40,064 bases of DNA from Bacteriovoracaceae bacterium (GTDB lineage: Bacteria; Bdellovibrionota; Bacteriovoracia; Bacteriovoracales; Bacteriovoracaceae). How positions within the stretch are numbered: position 1 is the first letter of the stretch; each line of letters begins with the position of its first letter. The notes beneath the pieces are model-generated. The model ran no database searches, was not told the DNA's origin, and was given only the letters and a program-made list of their open reading frames with translations. Of the stretch, positions 25,361-32,724 are shown in pieces. The DNA lies in NCBI GenBank assembly GCA_003245675.1, contig QKCN01000038.1, forward strand, positions 1 to 40,064, read 5' to 3'. The translations under genes were made by a program, and so were the position numbers.

Positions 25361-26647
25361 ATGATTCCACGCTACGAAGTAAAAAATATCAGTACAATCT
25401 GGTCTTCCGAAAATAAATTCCACACTTACCTACAGGTTGAAATTGCACTTCTGCAGGCTCTTGAAGATGCTGGCGAAATCCCCAAAGGAACGAGCCTCGA
25501 AATTAGAAATAAAGCTGAGATCAATATTGCCGTAATTGAAGAAATAGAAAAAGAGGTTCATCATGATGTTATTGCTTTTTGTTCTAGCATCACCCGCCCT
25601 CTCTCAGAGCAAGCTGCTAAATTTTTTCATTATGGCGTGACATCGTCAGATATCATTGATACGGCAACCAACCTTCAGATCAAAGAATCTCTTGATATTA
25701 TTTTGCCGCAAATTGAAAGCCTTGCCCAAAGCCTACAAAAGCTAGCAATTGAACATAAAAACACTCTGTGCATGGGCCGTTCTCATGGAATCAGTGCCGA
25801 GCCAATGAGCTTTGGCGTAAAATTTCTCTCCTACCTAAGCGAACTTCGCCGACGCCAAAAAGAGCTCCAAGACTTTCAAGCAAACGAACTGACTGCTCAA
25901 TTTTCTGGGGCAGTTGGTAACTATACTATTTTAAGCACCAAAATCGAAAAACAAGCGGCCAACCTACTCAATCTTCCAGTAGAGCCTATTTCATCCCAAG
26001 TCATTCCCCGCGACCATATTGCCAAGTTATTTTCCATCAATGCTTTACTCGCAGGTCTTATTGAACGGATGGCAACAGAAATTCGCCTATTGCATCACTC
26101 CGATATTGGAGAACTAGCAGAAGGATTTTCTAAATCACAAAAAGGGTCATCCACCATGCCTCACAAGAAAAACCCCATTGCGGGAGAAAATCTTTGTGGT
26201 ATTGCCAGAGTTATCCGCTCCCACTTCCTCATTGGTCTAGAAAATATGCCCTTATGGCACGAACGCGATATTTCCCACTCATCTGCGGAACGAATGGCCC
26301 TTCCAGATAATCTTGGTCTAGTGTCCTATGCAATAACTCGTCTGACTTCCACGCTTGAAAATATTGTTATCCACAAAGAGTATATGGAGCAAAAAGTATT
26401 CAGAACTTTTCAATACCTCTCTAGTTTTTATCTACACCATATTCTCAAATACAGTTCGCTCCAGCGAGAAGAAGCATATCGCATCGTTCAAAAGGCATCT
26501 TTTGAATCCCAATCAGCAGAAGATTTTGCTCAAATAATTGGGGACGCTGTTCCAGAACTACAAAAGCTTCCAATCCCCAATCACGAAGGTTTACGTCAAA
26601 TATTTTTAAAAGAAGTTCCCTCTATTTATAAAAAGCTTGGACTATGA
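25361..26647 (+). CDS. purB: Adenylosuccinate lyase
   Basis: Cytoplasmic enzyme of purine synthesis that releases fumarate from SAICAR and adenylosuccinate. It belongs to the fumarase/aspartase superfamily: HHDVIAF with His69, GVTSSDIIDTA, RSHGISAEP with His142, and the signature loop GSSTMPHKKNPIAGEN (262-277) that carries the catalytic Ser. Length 428 fits the short bacterial form. AGGAG precedes the ATG. Its stop overlaps the start of the protease gene by four bases, an unusual setting for a housekeeping gene. Confidence 0.97.
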   Translation: MIPRYEVKNISTIWSSENKFHTYLQVEIALLQALEDAGEIPKGTSLEIRNKAEINIAVIEEIEKEVHHDVIAFCSSITRPLSEQAAKFFHYGVTSSDIIDTATNLQIKESLDIILPQIESLAQSLQKLAIEHKNTLCMGRSHGISAEPMSFGVKFLSYLSELRRRQKELQDFQANELTAQFSGAVGNYTILSTKIEKQAANLLNLPVEPISSQVIPRDHIAKLFSINALLAGLIERMATEIRLLHHSDIGELAEGFSKSQKGSSTMPHKKNPIAGENLCGIARVIRSHFLIGLENMPLWHERDISHSSAERMALPDNLGLVSYAITRLTSTLENIVIHKEYMEQKVFRTFQYLSSFYLHHILKYSSLQREEAYRIVQKASFESQSAEDFAQIIGDAVPELQKLPIPNHEGLRQIFLKEVPSIYKKLGL

Positions 26648-27927
26648 TTTATTTTATTTTTTTAATCACTCTACTTGCTCCAATTTTTTCTGCCCAGGCA
26701 GCTACTTCCAATGAATTATTCCAAAATGCTAAACCCTCTCTGTTTCGCGTATTCAGCAGTATTTCCCAGACAACCCCCAAAAGTAGTTATGGTACAGGCT
26801 TTGTCGTCAATGCCAAGGAAGGATTGCTTGTGACCAACTATCATGTGGTCTCAAGCTATTTCACTGATATAAAACAACAGTACAAAATTTTTGTAGAAAT
26901 AGAAAAAGAGAGAAAAGAAGCACAAATTCTCGACATCAGCATCAATCACGATTTAGCGCTGCTAAAAGTTAAACACCGCTTTCCCTATCAATTATCAATT
27001 CGCCTAGATGAACCGGCCCTAGGAAGCAAAATCTATTCACTGGGGCTTCCCAATGATCTCAATATGTCGATCACGGAAGGCATTTATAATGGGAAGCTCG
27101 ATCAATCAATTGAAGGAAATATCCAAATGAGCAATCCTATTAATTCAGGGATGAGTGGAGGACCTACAATTGATGAACATGGTCAAGTGATTGGCGTCAA
27201 TGTCTCCTATCTGATCGGATCTAATAATCTCTCCTTTGCTGTTGCCAAAGAACATCTCCTTTCCTTGCTCACAAGATCTCGCCAAGAGAGTAAGGAACTA
27301 AAATATTCAACAATTTTAAATCGCGACATTGAAGCTTATCAAACGAAACTAAGGACCTCACTAAAAGAAGAACAACTGAAAAGCGAAGAGCTACGCAACT
27401 GGAAGTTTAGAATTCCGGATAAGATAATGAAGTGCTGGGCCGATGTGCGCGACACTGACAATAATAATTCGAGAGTATTTTTTCACCAATGCTCCCTTAG
27501 CGATGCTATTTTTATTGATCGCGACTACTATGCTGGCCAAATTAACTTTGCCACGATGATTCCAGAAAAGAAATATTCCTCTCCTATCTGGTACAATACG
27601 ATTCTCAACTCCTACTTTACCAATAAGACACTCCTGGAACACAGCTTAGTTGATTTTCTTAATCGTGAAAAAACAGAAAAAGTCTCAGAACAATGCTCAC
27701 AAAGCATTACAGTCAATAAACACAATATTGCCTTCAAGCTCAATTGGTGTATTAAAGCACCAGTCCAATTTGCCCCTCTTGCCGAAATATCTTGGAGAGG
27801 AGCATCGATGGGCCAAGATGAAGAGCGAATTATTTTTTCAGGTCGGGCCAAAGGATTTAAAGAAGACCTTTTAAAAGACCTTATGCTATTTCAAATTGAT
27901 CACATTCAAAAAGCAGGCTCTTTATGA
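26644..27927 (+). CDS. Periplasmic trypsin-like serine protease with unique C-terminal domain
   Basis: Signal peptide (1-19, cut after AQA). The trypsin-2/S1C fold covers about 25-210: GTGFVV, His67 in TNYHVVS, Asp103 in NHDLALLKV and Ser171 in NSGMSGGPTI, the DegP-type arrangement. There is no PDZ domain; instead about 215 residues follow with a helical linker (about 215-255) and a domain with five Cys that I cannot name. It should cleave proteins in the periplasm. ATGA overlaps join it to purB upstream and to the FHA gene downstream. Confidence 0.88.
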   Translation: MIYFIFLITLLAPIFSAQAATSNELFQNAKPSLFRVFSSISQTTPKSSYGTGFVVNAKEGLLVTNYHVVSSYFTDIKQQYKIFVEIEKERKEAQILDISINHDLALLKVKHRFPYQLSIRLDEPALGSKIYSLGLPNDLNMSITEGIYNGKLDQSIEGNIQMSNPINSGMSGGPTIDEHGQVIGVNVSYLIGSNNLSFAVAKEHLLSLLTRSRQESKELKYSTILNRDIEAYQTKLRTSLKEEQLKSEELRNWKFRIPDKIMKCWADVRDTDNNNSRVFFHQCSLSDAIFIDRDYYAGQINFATMIPEKKYSSPIWYNTILNSYFTNKTLLEHSLVDFLNREKTEKVSEQCSQSITVNKHNIAFKLNWCIKAPVQFAPLAEISWRGASMGQDEERIIFSGRAKGFKEDLLKDLMLFQIDHIQKAGSL

Positions 27928-28892
27928 TTCAACTTATTATCTATGATAAAAAAAATCATGTTCTTGACCAACGCAATATAAAATCATTTCCCTTTTCTTT
28001 GGGAAGGTCTTTAGAGTGTCATGCCTTACTCGACGATCCCAATATTTCATCAATTCATGCAATTATTGAAAAGAGAGAGGGTAATTATTTTTTACGAGAC
28101 CTTGGCAGTACCAATGGAACTTATTACCAAAACAAAAGGATTACCGAAATTAGAATTGATGGGAAAATGAAGTTTCAATTAGGTGATCTGATTATTTCCC
28201 TGCAAATTCCCAAGCATATTCATCTCGAAAGAACCCGTATTATTGATATTAGCCAGCTCAAAAAGACAGAATGGAAGCCAAGTACAAAACTTTTTATCGC
28301 AGCACTTGCAATGATTTTTATCACCGCAGGAGCTCAACTATTATGGATGCGGGGCGAGATGGGCAAACCTTTTGGATTGCACTTACTTGCACAAATTGCA
28401 ATCTCTGCATTTTTACTTACGCCCTTAACGCTGGCATCCCGTTTTTTCTTTAAAAAATATAAAATTTGGGAGTTACTGACCCTTCTTTTTACAAGTATTG
28501 CAATCAATACCATTTGGGATGTCATTTCATTTTTCTTTTACTCAATGCCAGAAAGCTATACGGGCCTTGAAACATTAAGAGGGCTTATCCTATTAGTCGG
28601 CATTGGCGCTTTTGCTTATTTTTTGACCAAAATATATTTTACCGATTCTCATTATGGCCCCAAAACCCAATGGACATTTCTCTCTATAACCTTCATTTCT
28701 CTCTGGTGTCTGAGTTTTTTTATGAGTTCATCTGCTCTTATCTCCGTGCTGGGAGGAACATCAAAAAACTACACTTTGGCAGAATATAATTTTCAAGCAA
28801 GAACTCAGCCTCTACTTGATGAACAATTTAAAAAACTAGAAAAAAAGCGCCAAGAAGCCTTTAAGAAACTACAAGAAGAGGCAAAACGCTAA
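27924..28892 (+). CDS. Membrane protein with N-terminal FHA domain
   Basis: The first 97 residues are an FHA phosphothreonine-binding domain: Gly27-Arg28 in SLGRS, SSIHAII with Ser43 and His45, and GSTNGTYYQNKRI with Asn64. After a linker come about five hydrophobic helices (about 123-140, 153-171, 182-204, 218-236, 250-275) and a Lys/Glu-rich coiled tail. The FHA part has no signal peptide and should be cytoplasmic. Its start overlaps the protease stop by four bases, so the two are probably made as a pair; a link between cytoplasmic phosphorylation and the periplasmic protease is inference. Confidence 0.85.
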   Translation: MIQLIIYDKKNHVLDQRNIKSFPFSLGRSLECHALLDDPNISSIHAIIEKREGNYFLRDLGSTNGTYYQNKRITEIRIDGKMKFQLGDLIISLQIPKHIHLERTRIIDISQLKKTEWKPSTKLFIAALAMIFITAGAQLLWMRGEMGKPFGLHLLAQIAISAFLLTPLTLASRFFFKKYKIWELLTLLFTSIAINTIWDVISFFFYSMPESYTGLETLRGLILLVGIGAFAYFLTKIYFTDSHYGPKTQWTFLSITFISLWCLSFFMSSSALISVLGGTSKNYTLAEYNFQARTQPLLDEQFKKLEKKRQEAFKKLQEEAKR

Positions 28893-28904
28893 TTTTAATT
28901 AGCG
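28887..28904 (-). terminator. Intrinsic terminator after manC
   Basis: Palindrome with arms CGCTAATT/AATTAGCG, lying 4 bases after the manC stop; on the minus strand it is followed by TTTTG. It overlaps the end of the convergent FHA gene. Confidence 0.55.
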
Positions 28905-28908
28905 CCCC

Positions 28909-29928
28909 CTAAGTAGAGCTTTGAAATTCTTTTACTCGCTGAGCCTGCTCTTTAGGGAGGATCATCAGAGTATCGTTAACTGCCACGACAACTAAATCGT
29001 TTACATCTCCTAAACAAACCTTCATGCCTGGAGCAAAAATAATATTTCCCTGAGACTGCAGCGCCTTGCACTCTTGAGCGGCCAATACCACATTTTCTTG
29101 TTCTGGATAGATCTCCTGTAAAGCATCCCAAGATCCCAAGTCATTCCAATCAAACTCGGCGGGAACCACTGCAACTCTATCTGATTTTTCCATAACAGCA
29201 TAATCAATTGAGATAGCAGGAATATTTTTATAGTGTGAAGAAGCATCTTTTAATGATTCCCAATGCTCGAAAATTTCTGGGGCACATCGCTCAAATTCGG
29301 CCAAGAGAACTTCTATCTTTGCCATAAACATACCGGCATTCCAAAAATAATTCCCACTTTGAAGATAGCTAGTGGCCGTTTCCAAATTCGGTTTCTCTCT
29401 GAAAGAAGAAACCTCAAAACCATGTCCCAAAGACTTTGCTCTTTCAATATAGCCATATCCTGTATGCGGTTTATGCGGAGGGATGCCAATTGTGACAATG
29501 CGCTCTTCTTCTACCGCCATGGCAATGGATTTTTGCAAAGTGTGCTGAAAGCCCTTCACATTTAAAATAACATGATCAGAAGGCATAATGGCCACTACAT
29601 CTTGTGAACTTGCCCCTCGGTGCAAAAGCTCATAAAGACTCAAAAGGATACAAGGGGCCGTATTACGTCCTTGTGGTTCTAAAATAGTATGTCCCTGAGA
29701 TGCAAAAAGTTTCTTTGAACTTTCTAAAACCATTAGCTCTTGTTCCGCTGTCGTTACAACATAACGCTGCTCTAATGGAACTAGGCCATCAAAACGCGCC
29801 AGAGTCTCCTCGAGCAATGTTCTATCGGAATTTATTTTTAGGTACTGCTTGGGACGATCTTGAGTGGAATAAGGCCACAAACGAGTGCCCTTCCCTCCGG
29901 CCATGATGAGGGTGAATAGATTTTGCAT
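28909..29928 (-). CDS. manC: Mannose-1-phosphate guanylyltransferase
   Basis: Makes GDP-mannose from mannose-1-phosphate and GTP for surface polysaccharide or glycan synthesis. Motifs: IMAGGKGTRLWPYS (signature), RPKQYL, LEPQGRNTAPC, MPSDHVI, GYGYIER, FREKP and FDWNDLGSWDAL. At 339 residues it lacks the C-terminal phosphomannose isomerase domain of the bifunctional type. GAGGT stands before the ATG, 11 bases after the SPOR gene stop, so the two form an operon. Confidence 0.93.
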   Translation of the reverse strand: MQNLFTLIMAGGKGTRLWPYSTQDRPKQYLKINSDRTLLEETLARFDGLVPLEQRYVVTTAEQELMVLESSKKLFASQGHTILEPQGRNTAPCILLSLYELLHRGASSQDVVAIMPSDHVILNVKGFQHTLQKSIAMAVEEERIVTIGIPPHKPHTGYGYIERAKSLGHGFEVSSFREKPNLETATSYLQSGNYFWNAGMFMAKIEVLLAEFERCAPEIFEHWESLKDASSHYKNIPAISIDYAVMEKSDRVAVVPAEFDWNDLGSWDALQEIYPEQENVVLAAQECKALQSQGNIIFAPGMKVCLGDVNDLVVVAVNDTLMILPKEQAQRVKEFQSST

Positions 29929-29939
29929 ATTAACCTCTA

Positions 29940-30617
29940 TTACTTAAATTCTGTGATGACGTATTCCTGTCCATTAAACAAGCTACTTTCATTTTGGATG
30001 TAATCCTTAGCAGCTGCGACAGATTGAAAAGAACCAAGACCAACACGGAACCAAACCCCACGGCCTTGAAGATCAACTTCATTGATAATTGGATTATAGC
30101 CTCTTGCTGCAAATCCTTCAGCAAAAGACTGAGCCTCTTCCAAAGTACGGTAAGATCCTAATTGAATAGTGTATTTCCCTACAAAATCAGCTTTTTTACC
30201 TTCTTGAACACCTTCAGGAAGCTTCTCTGTGGCAGAAGCAGAATCAGAATCAAGTCTGTTCATATCTTCTTTAATTGTTACAACTTTTGTTTCTTGCTTT
30301 GGCTGAGGCGCTAAAGTTCCTGCATCAAGATGTTCAAATTCTTTCTTTAACTCATCCATAGAAACATCAGAAACTTCTTCTTTTTTAATTGGTTCCTTTT
30401 CCATTTTATCGAAAATAGCCTGAGCTTCTTCTTCCTGAACAGATTTGTAATCAACAAGCTCACGCTCTTGTTTACCAAGTCCTGCCTCTTGATAGGAAAA
30501 GCTCTTTCCTACTTTTACGCCAAACACAAATGAAAGCGATGCTACCACGACGGTAAATACCAAAACGAGGGCAACTTCCATTTTATCAAAAACAAACACT
30601 TTACTTTTTTCTTCCAT
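29940..30617 (-). CDS. SPOR-domain membrane protein
   Basis: A single transmembrane helix (about 13-34) after a short cytoplasmic start, an acidic/Lys-rich linker with EEVSDVSMDELKKEF, and a C-terminal SPOR domain (about 145-225) with KYTIQLGSYRTLEEAQSFAE and VWFRVGLGSFQSVAAAKDY. SPOR domains bind denuded peptidoglycan at the division septum, so a cell-division or wall role is likely. The frame could open 84 bases earlier, but that stretch contains the probable promoter, so MEEKSK is chosen although its Shine-Dalgarno sequence is absent (225 residues). Confidence 0.85.
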   Translation of the reverse strand: MEEKSKVFVFDKMEVALVLVFTVVVASLSFVFGVKVGKSFSYQEAGLGKQERELVDYKSVQEEEAQAIFDKMEKEPIKKEEVSDVSMDELKKEFEHLDAGTLAPQPKQETKVVTIKEDMNRLDSDSASATEKLPEGVQEGKKADFVGKYTIQLGSYRTLEEAQSFAEGFAARGYNPIINEVDLQGRGVWFRVGLGSFQSVAAAKDYIQNESSLFNGQEYVITEFK

Positions 30618-30661
30618 AATAATTATTTTAATGAGAGTCCGCTCGCTAATCAATAAAAATA

Positions 30662-30689
30662 AGTATAATTTTTTTACTTCTGGTTTAAA
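30662..30689 (-). promoter_or_regulatory. Promoter of the SPOR-manC operon
   Basis: On the minus strand TTTAAA (30689-30684) and, 16 bases on, TATACT (30667-30662, five of six matches to the -10 consensus) lie about 45 bases before the chosen SPOR start. Confidence 0.4.
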
Positions 30690-30736
30690 GCTCCTCCGCA
30701 TTCCCTGACTAATTCCCTACAGTACTTGGCAAAAAG

Positions 30737-30752
30737 TGGCACCGACTATGCA
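30737..30752 (+). promoter_or_regulatory. sigma-54-like promoter of the Flp pilin gene
   Basis: TGGCAC at 30737-30742 and ATGCA at 30748-30752 match the -24/-12 elements: GG at 30738-30739 and GC at 30750-30751 are separated by exactly ten bases, as sigma-54 requires. Transcription would begin near 30763, giving a leader of about 15 bases that still holds the AGGAGG of the pilin. No sigma-70 pair fits as well. Confidence 0.55.
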
Positions 30753-30777
30753 TTATAGAAGACATTAGGAGGTCACT

Positions 30778-30948
30778 ATGAAGAAAAAATCAAGAAAATC
30801 GGAACAGGGACAAAGTATGATGGAATACATCATCATCTCATCTCTCATTGGAATTGCCTGCCTAACGGCCCTCAAGGGCTTTGGCGATGTCATCAAAAAA
30901 AGAATCGAAAATGTTAAGAGTCAAATTGTCAAAGAGGTTAAAATTTAA
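30778..30948 (+). CDS. flp: Flp-type (type IVb) pilin
   Basis: A 56-residue prepilin. A basic leader of 11 residues ends in Gly11; cleavage before Gln12 by a prepilin peptidase would leave QSMMEYIIISSLIGIACL, with the hallmark Glu at +5 and Tyr at +6 of Flp pilins, followed by a hydrophobic helix and a short basic tail. AGGAGG stands six bases before the ATG. The stop TAA shares its last A with the next gene's ATG. It is the first gene of the Tad-like cluster, directly behind a sigma-54-like promoter. Confidence 0.88.
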   Translation: MKKKSRKSEQGQSMMEYIIISSLIGIACLTALKGFGDVIKKRIENVKSQIVKEVKI

Positions 30949-31685
30949 TGAATCTATTAAAGCTTTGCCGCTCCAGCTTCCTCGTTTTTCTCTTATTCTT
31001 TCTCGGCATTAAGTTGAGTAAGCAAAAAGATCAAACTGATCGCCATGAATTTCAAAATATCAGAAAAATGCTTAAACGAAACTGGAGCCAAAGCTCACAA
31101 AAAGGAGCGACTTCTGTACTCTTTTTGCATATAAGTCTTATCCTTTCTCTGATTCTAGTATTGCTGGCCTTTAAATATCATCGTGCCGATCTTCTACTCG
31201 CCCAGGAAATGAAACATCAGCTCTGTCTACTTGAACTAGGAAATAATGAGCAAGAATATGTTTTTCAAGTAGAACGATTGAATGCGGCAATCAAATTACT
31301 TAATGCCGGCAAGTTGATTCCTTTTTTTCTTCCCGGTATTAACTTGAGCTCAATCCCCCTGACCGAACTTAAGGAAGTCATAAAAAAGACGCAAGATACA
31401 CTTGGGCCCCTTCTTTGGAGAAAACGAATTAATGTGACTGCCAGACGATGCCCGCAATTACTCAGCAGGCTCCTTCCCCTCTATCACTCAAAACGTCTTC
31501 CCAACGGCACCTTAAAACTAAAAAGCAATAACTGGGATTATCAAATATCAAGTGCACACTATAGACTTCAACTACTTTTGCACAAGGGAGAAGGCAAATG
31601 GCGGCCAATCATAGAAACAAAGCAAACGGAATTGCCCTTTGGGAAAATATGGTCTGGCTTCAACTCATGGTTCTCATCATCTTAG
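30948..31685 (+). CDS. TadE/TadG-like membrane protein
   Basis: A 245-residue protein with an N-terminal hydrophobic segment (about 10-23) and, after a basic stretch, QKGATSVLFLHISLILSLILVLLAF (52-76; written here in parts: QKGATSVLF then a hydrophobic helix), like the N-terminus of TadG/TadE proteins. Position +5 after Gly is not Glu, so cleavage by the prepilin peptidase is uncertain. The rest is probably periplasmic. Start coupled to the pilin stop (TAATG). An internal ATG at 31068 would begin just before the second helix and is an alternative start. Confidence 0.6.
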   Translation: MNLLKLCRSSFLVFLLFFLGIKLSKQKDQTDRHEFQNIRKMLKRNWSQSSQKGATSVLFLHISLILSLILVLLAFKYHRADLLLAQEMKHQLCLLELGNNEQEYVFQVERLNAAIKLLNAGKLIPFFLPGINLSSIPLTELKEVIKKTQDTLGPLLWRKRINVTARRCPQLLSRLLPLYHSKRLPNGTLKLKSNNWDYQISSAHYRLQLLLHKGEGKWRPIIETKQTELPFGKIWSGFNSWFSSS

Positions 31686-31789
31686 CCTTTGCTCATCTCT
31701 TTGAAGCACAAAAAGAAAAAAGACAGTCCCTTATTAAACAGTACCAACAAGAATGGAGGCACATTGCAAAAGACAATCAATTTCCCTAA
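31598..31789 (+). CDS. TadE-like minor pilin
   Basis: A 63-residue prepilin-like protein: basic leader ending NKANG, then IALWENMVWLQLMVLIIL, with Glu at +5 after the predicted Gly11/Ile12 cleavage, a hydrophobic helix and a charged tail. This is the pattern of TadE-type minor pilins. GGGAG lies seven bases upstream of the ATG. The gene begins inside the preceding one (88-base overlap) and ends inside the next (26 bases), so it is densely nested. Confidence 0.75.
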   Translation: MAANHRNKANGIALWENMVWLQLMVLIILAFAHLFEAQKEKRQSLIKQYQQEWRHIAKDNQFP

Positions 31790-32237
31790 AAAAGCTCAAA
31801 AAGCAGCTCGATATTTTGTCGCTATTCTTCTCTCTAACCTTGTGTTTTACATTATATTTTTTTCCCCAAGTGCTCCTGAAGTGCAGAGCAACAAACTTGA
31901 AATCCCCCCCAATTATCAAATCACAATCCTCCCTCTAAAAATTAGAGTAGCCAATTTATCCGATAGCTTTCCCCTAGAGGCGAGCCTCATTGATGAGCAC
32001 CAAAATTTGAAAATTAAGCATGCCATAATTTTAGAAAAGAAATGTGATGAAGAAGCTCTCTCTTCTTTTAGTGAAGGAAAGTGGAATGAAGCGGCCCTCT
32101 TCAAATTGGCCATTCCATCAGCACAATTTAAATCACTCACGGCCACTGCTCCCACATTGCAGGCCATTCCACTCATCCCTAGCAATCTTGAAAAGCAATA
32201 TCTTCAACCAAGGATCAAATATGAAATTATTTTTTAG
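31764..32237 (+). CDS. Membrane-anchored protein of the Tad-like cluster, possibly CpaB-like
   Basis: One transmembrane segment near the N-terminus (ARYFVAILLSNLVFYIIFF), then about 120 exported residues. TTG at 31764 is chosen because GGAGG stands four bases before it; the upstream ATG at 31689 would overlap the minor pilin gene by a further 75 bases and lacks a ribosome site. The place between pilins and secretin is where cpaB/rcpC usually sits, and the segment ILPLKIRVANLSDSF could be part of a SAF-like fold, but similarity is too weak for a firm call. Confidence 0.55.
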   Translation: MQKTINFPKKAQKAARYFVAILLSNLVFYIIFFSPSAPEVQSNKLEIPPNYQITILPLKIRVANLSDSFPLEASLIDEHQNLKIKHAIILEKKCDEEALSSFSEGKWNEAALFKLAIPSAQFKSLTATAPTLQAIPLIPSNLEKQYLQPRIKYEIIF

Positions 32238-32496
32238 CACCCTAATCCTTATTAGCAGTAATTCACTACTTGCTGCTCCTATTTGTCTTGAGCATCAAGG
32301 ACAAGAACATAAGGCAAATCTATTAAAGCAGGTGATAAGCGATCGCTACCAGCTTCCCCTTTCCCTCATTCAAATTAATGAAGCGAAAACAAATTGTATC
32401 CTCACTATAAAAATCAGGGATGATGATGAACTAGAGATAATAAAGGTAAAAGAACGGGCAATGAATCGAATGATTGCGAGCTTTAAAGGGCAATAG
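32221..32496 (+). CDS. Small exported protein in the Tad-like cluster
   Basis: 91 residues with a signal peptide MKLFFSTLILISSNSLLA and a 73-residue mature part with two Cys (ICLEHQG and TNCILTI). The frame is open far upstream, but the ATG at 32221 with AAGGA before it gives the signal peptide. It overlaps the preceding gene by 17 bases. No family recognised; a pilus assembly accessory is inferred from context. Confidence 0.6.
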   Translation: MKLFFSTLILISSNSLLAAPICLEHQGQEHKANLLKQVISDRYQLPLSLIQINEAKTNCILTIKIRDDDELEIIKVKERAMNRMIASFKGQ

Positions 32497-32505
32497 AGCA
32501 CAAAC

Positions 32506-32533
32506 AAAAAAAGGCCGGCACTAGGTCCGACCT
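32506..32533 (-). terminator. Intrinsic terminator of the small basic protein gene
   Basis: Arms 32512-32518 (AGGCCGG) and 32527-32533 (CCGACCT, one G-U pair) with an 8-base loop, followed on the minus strand by seven T. Strong and minus-strand specific. Confidence 0.8.
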
Positions 32534-32558
32534 CTTCAAATCTCTATAAAAAAAAGAA

Positions 32559-32687
32559 TTACTTTTCTTGATGAACAGCAAACTTAGGAGTTGTTCCCTT
32601 ATTTCTGTTGGCTTTCTTTCTTTTTGCGCCTGATTTTTTTAGTTTATTGCTTCTTTTTGTTTCTGTTTCTTTGGTTCTAGATGCCAT
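32559..32687 (-). CDS. 42-residue highly basic protein, antisense inside the Tad-like cluster
   Basis: ATG at 32687 with GAGGAG seven bases upstream opens 42 codons ending KFAVHQEK-TAA. About 40% of residues are Lys or Arg (for example KRSNKLKKSGAKRKKANR). A strong terminator follows after 25 bases. Good ribosome site, clean stop and terminator make it a real gene. The composition suggests binding to RNA, such as a ribosome-associated protein; no family is assigned. Its start is only 37 bases from the divergent secretin start. Confidence 0.7.
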   Translation of the reverse strand: MASRTKETETKRSNKLKKSGAKRKKANRNKGTTPKFAVHQEK

Positions 32688-32724
32688 GACTCAACTCCTC
32701 ACTATACTAATCGGAACTATAACT

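Noticed and set aside
31689-31763. Earlier ATG start for the possible CpaB-like gene
   Set aside because: It has no Shine-Dalgarno sequence and adds a Lys-rich tail that is only the other frame of the minor pilin; the TTG with GGAGG is better.
32044-32220. 59-codon extension upstream of the small exported protein at 32221
   Set aside because: It would overlap the preceding gene almost fully and hide the signal peptide.
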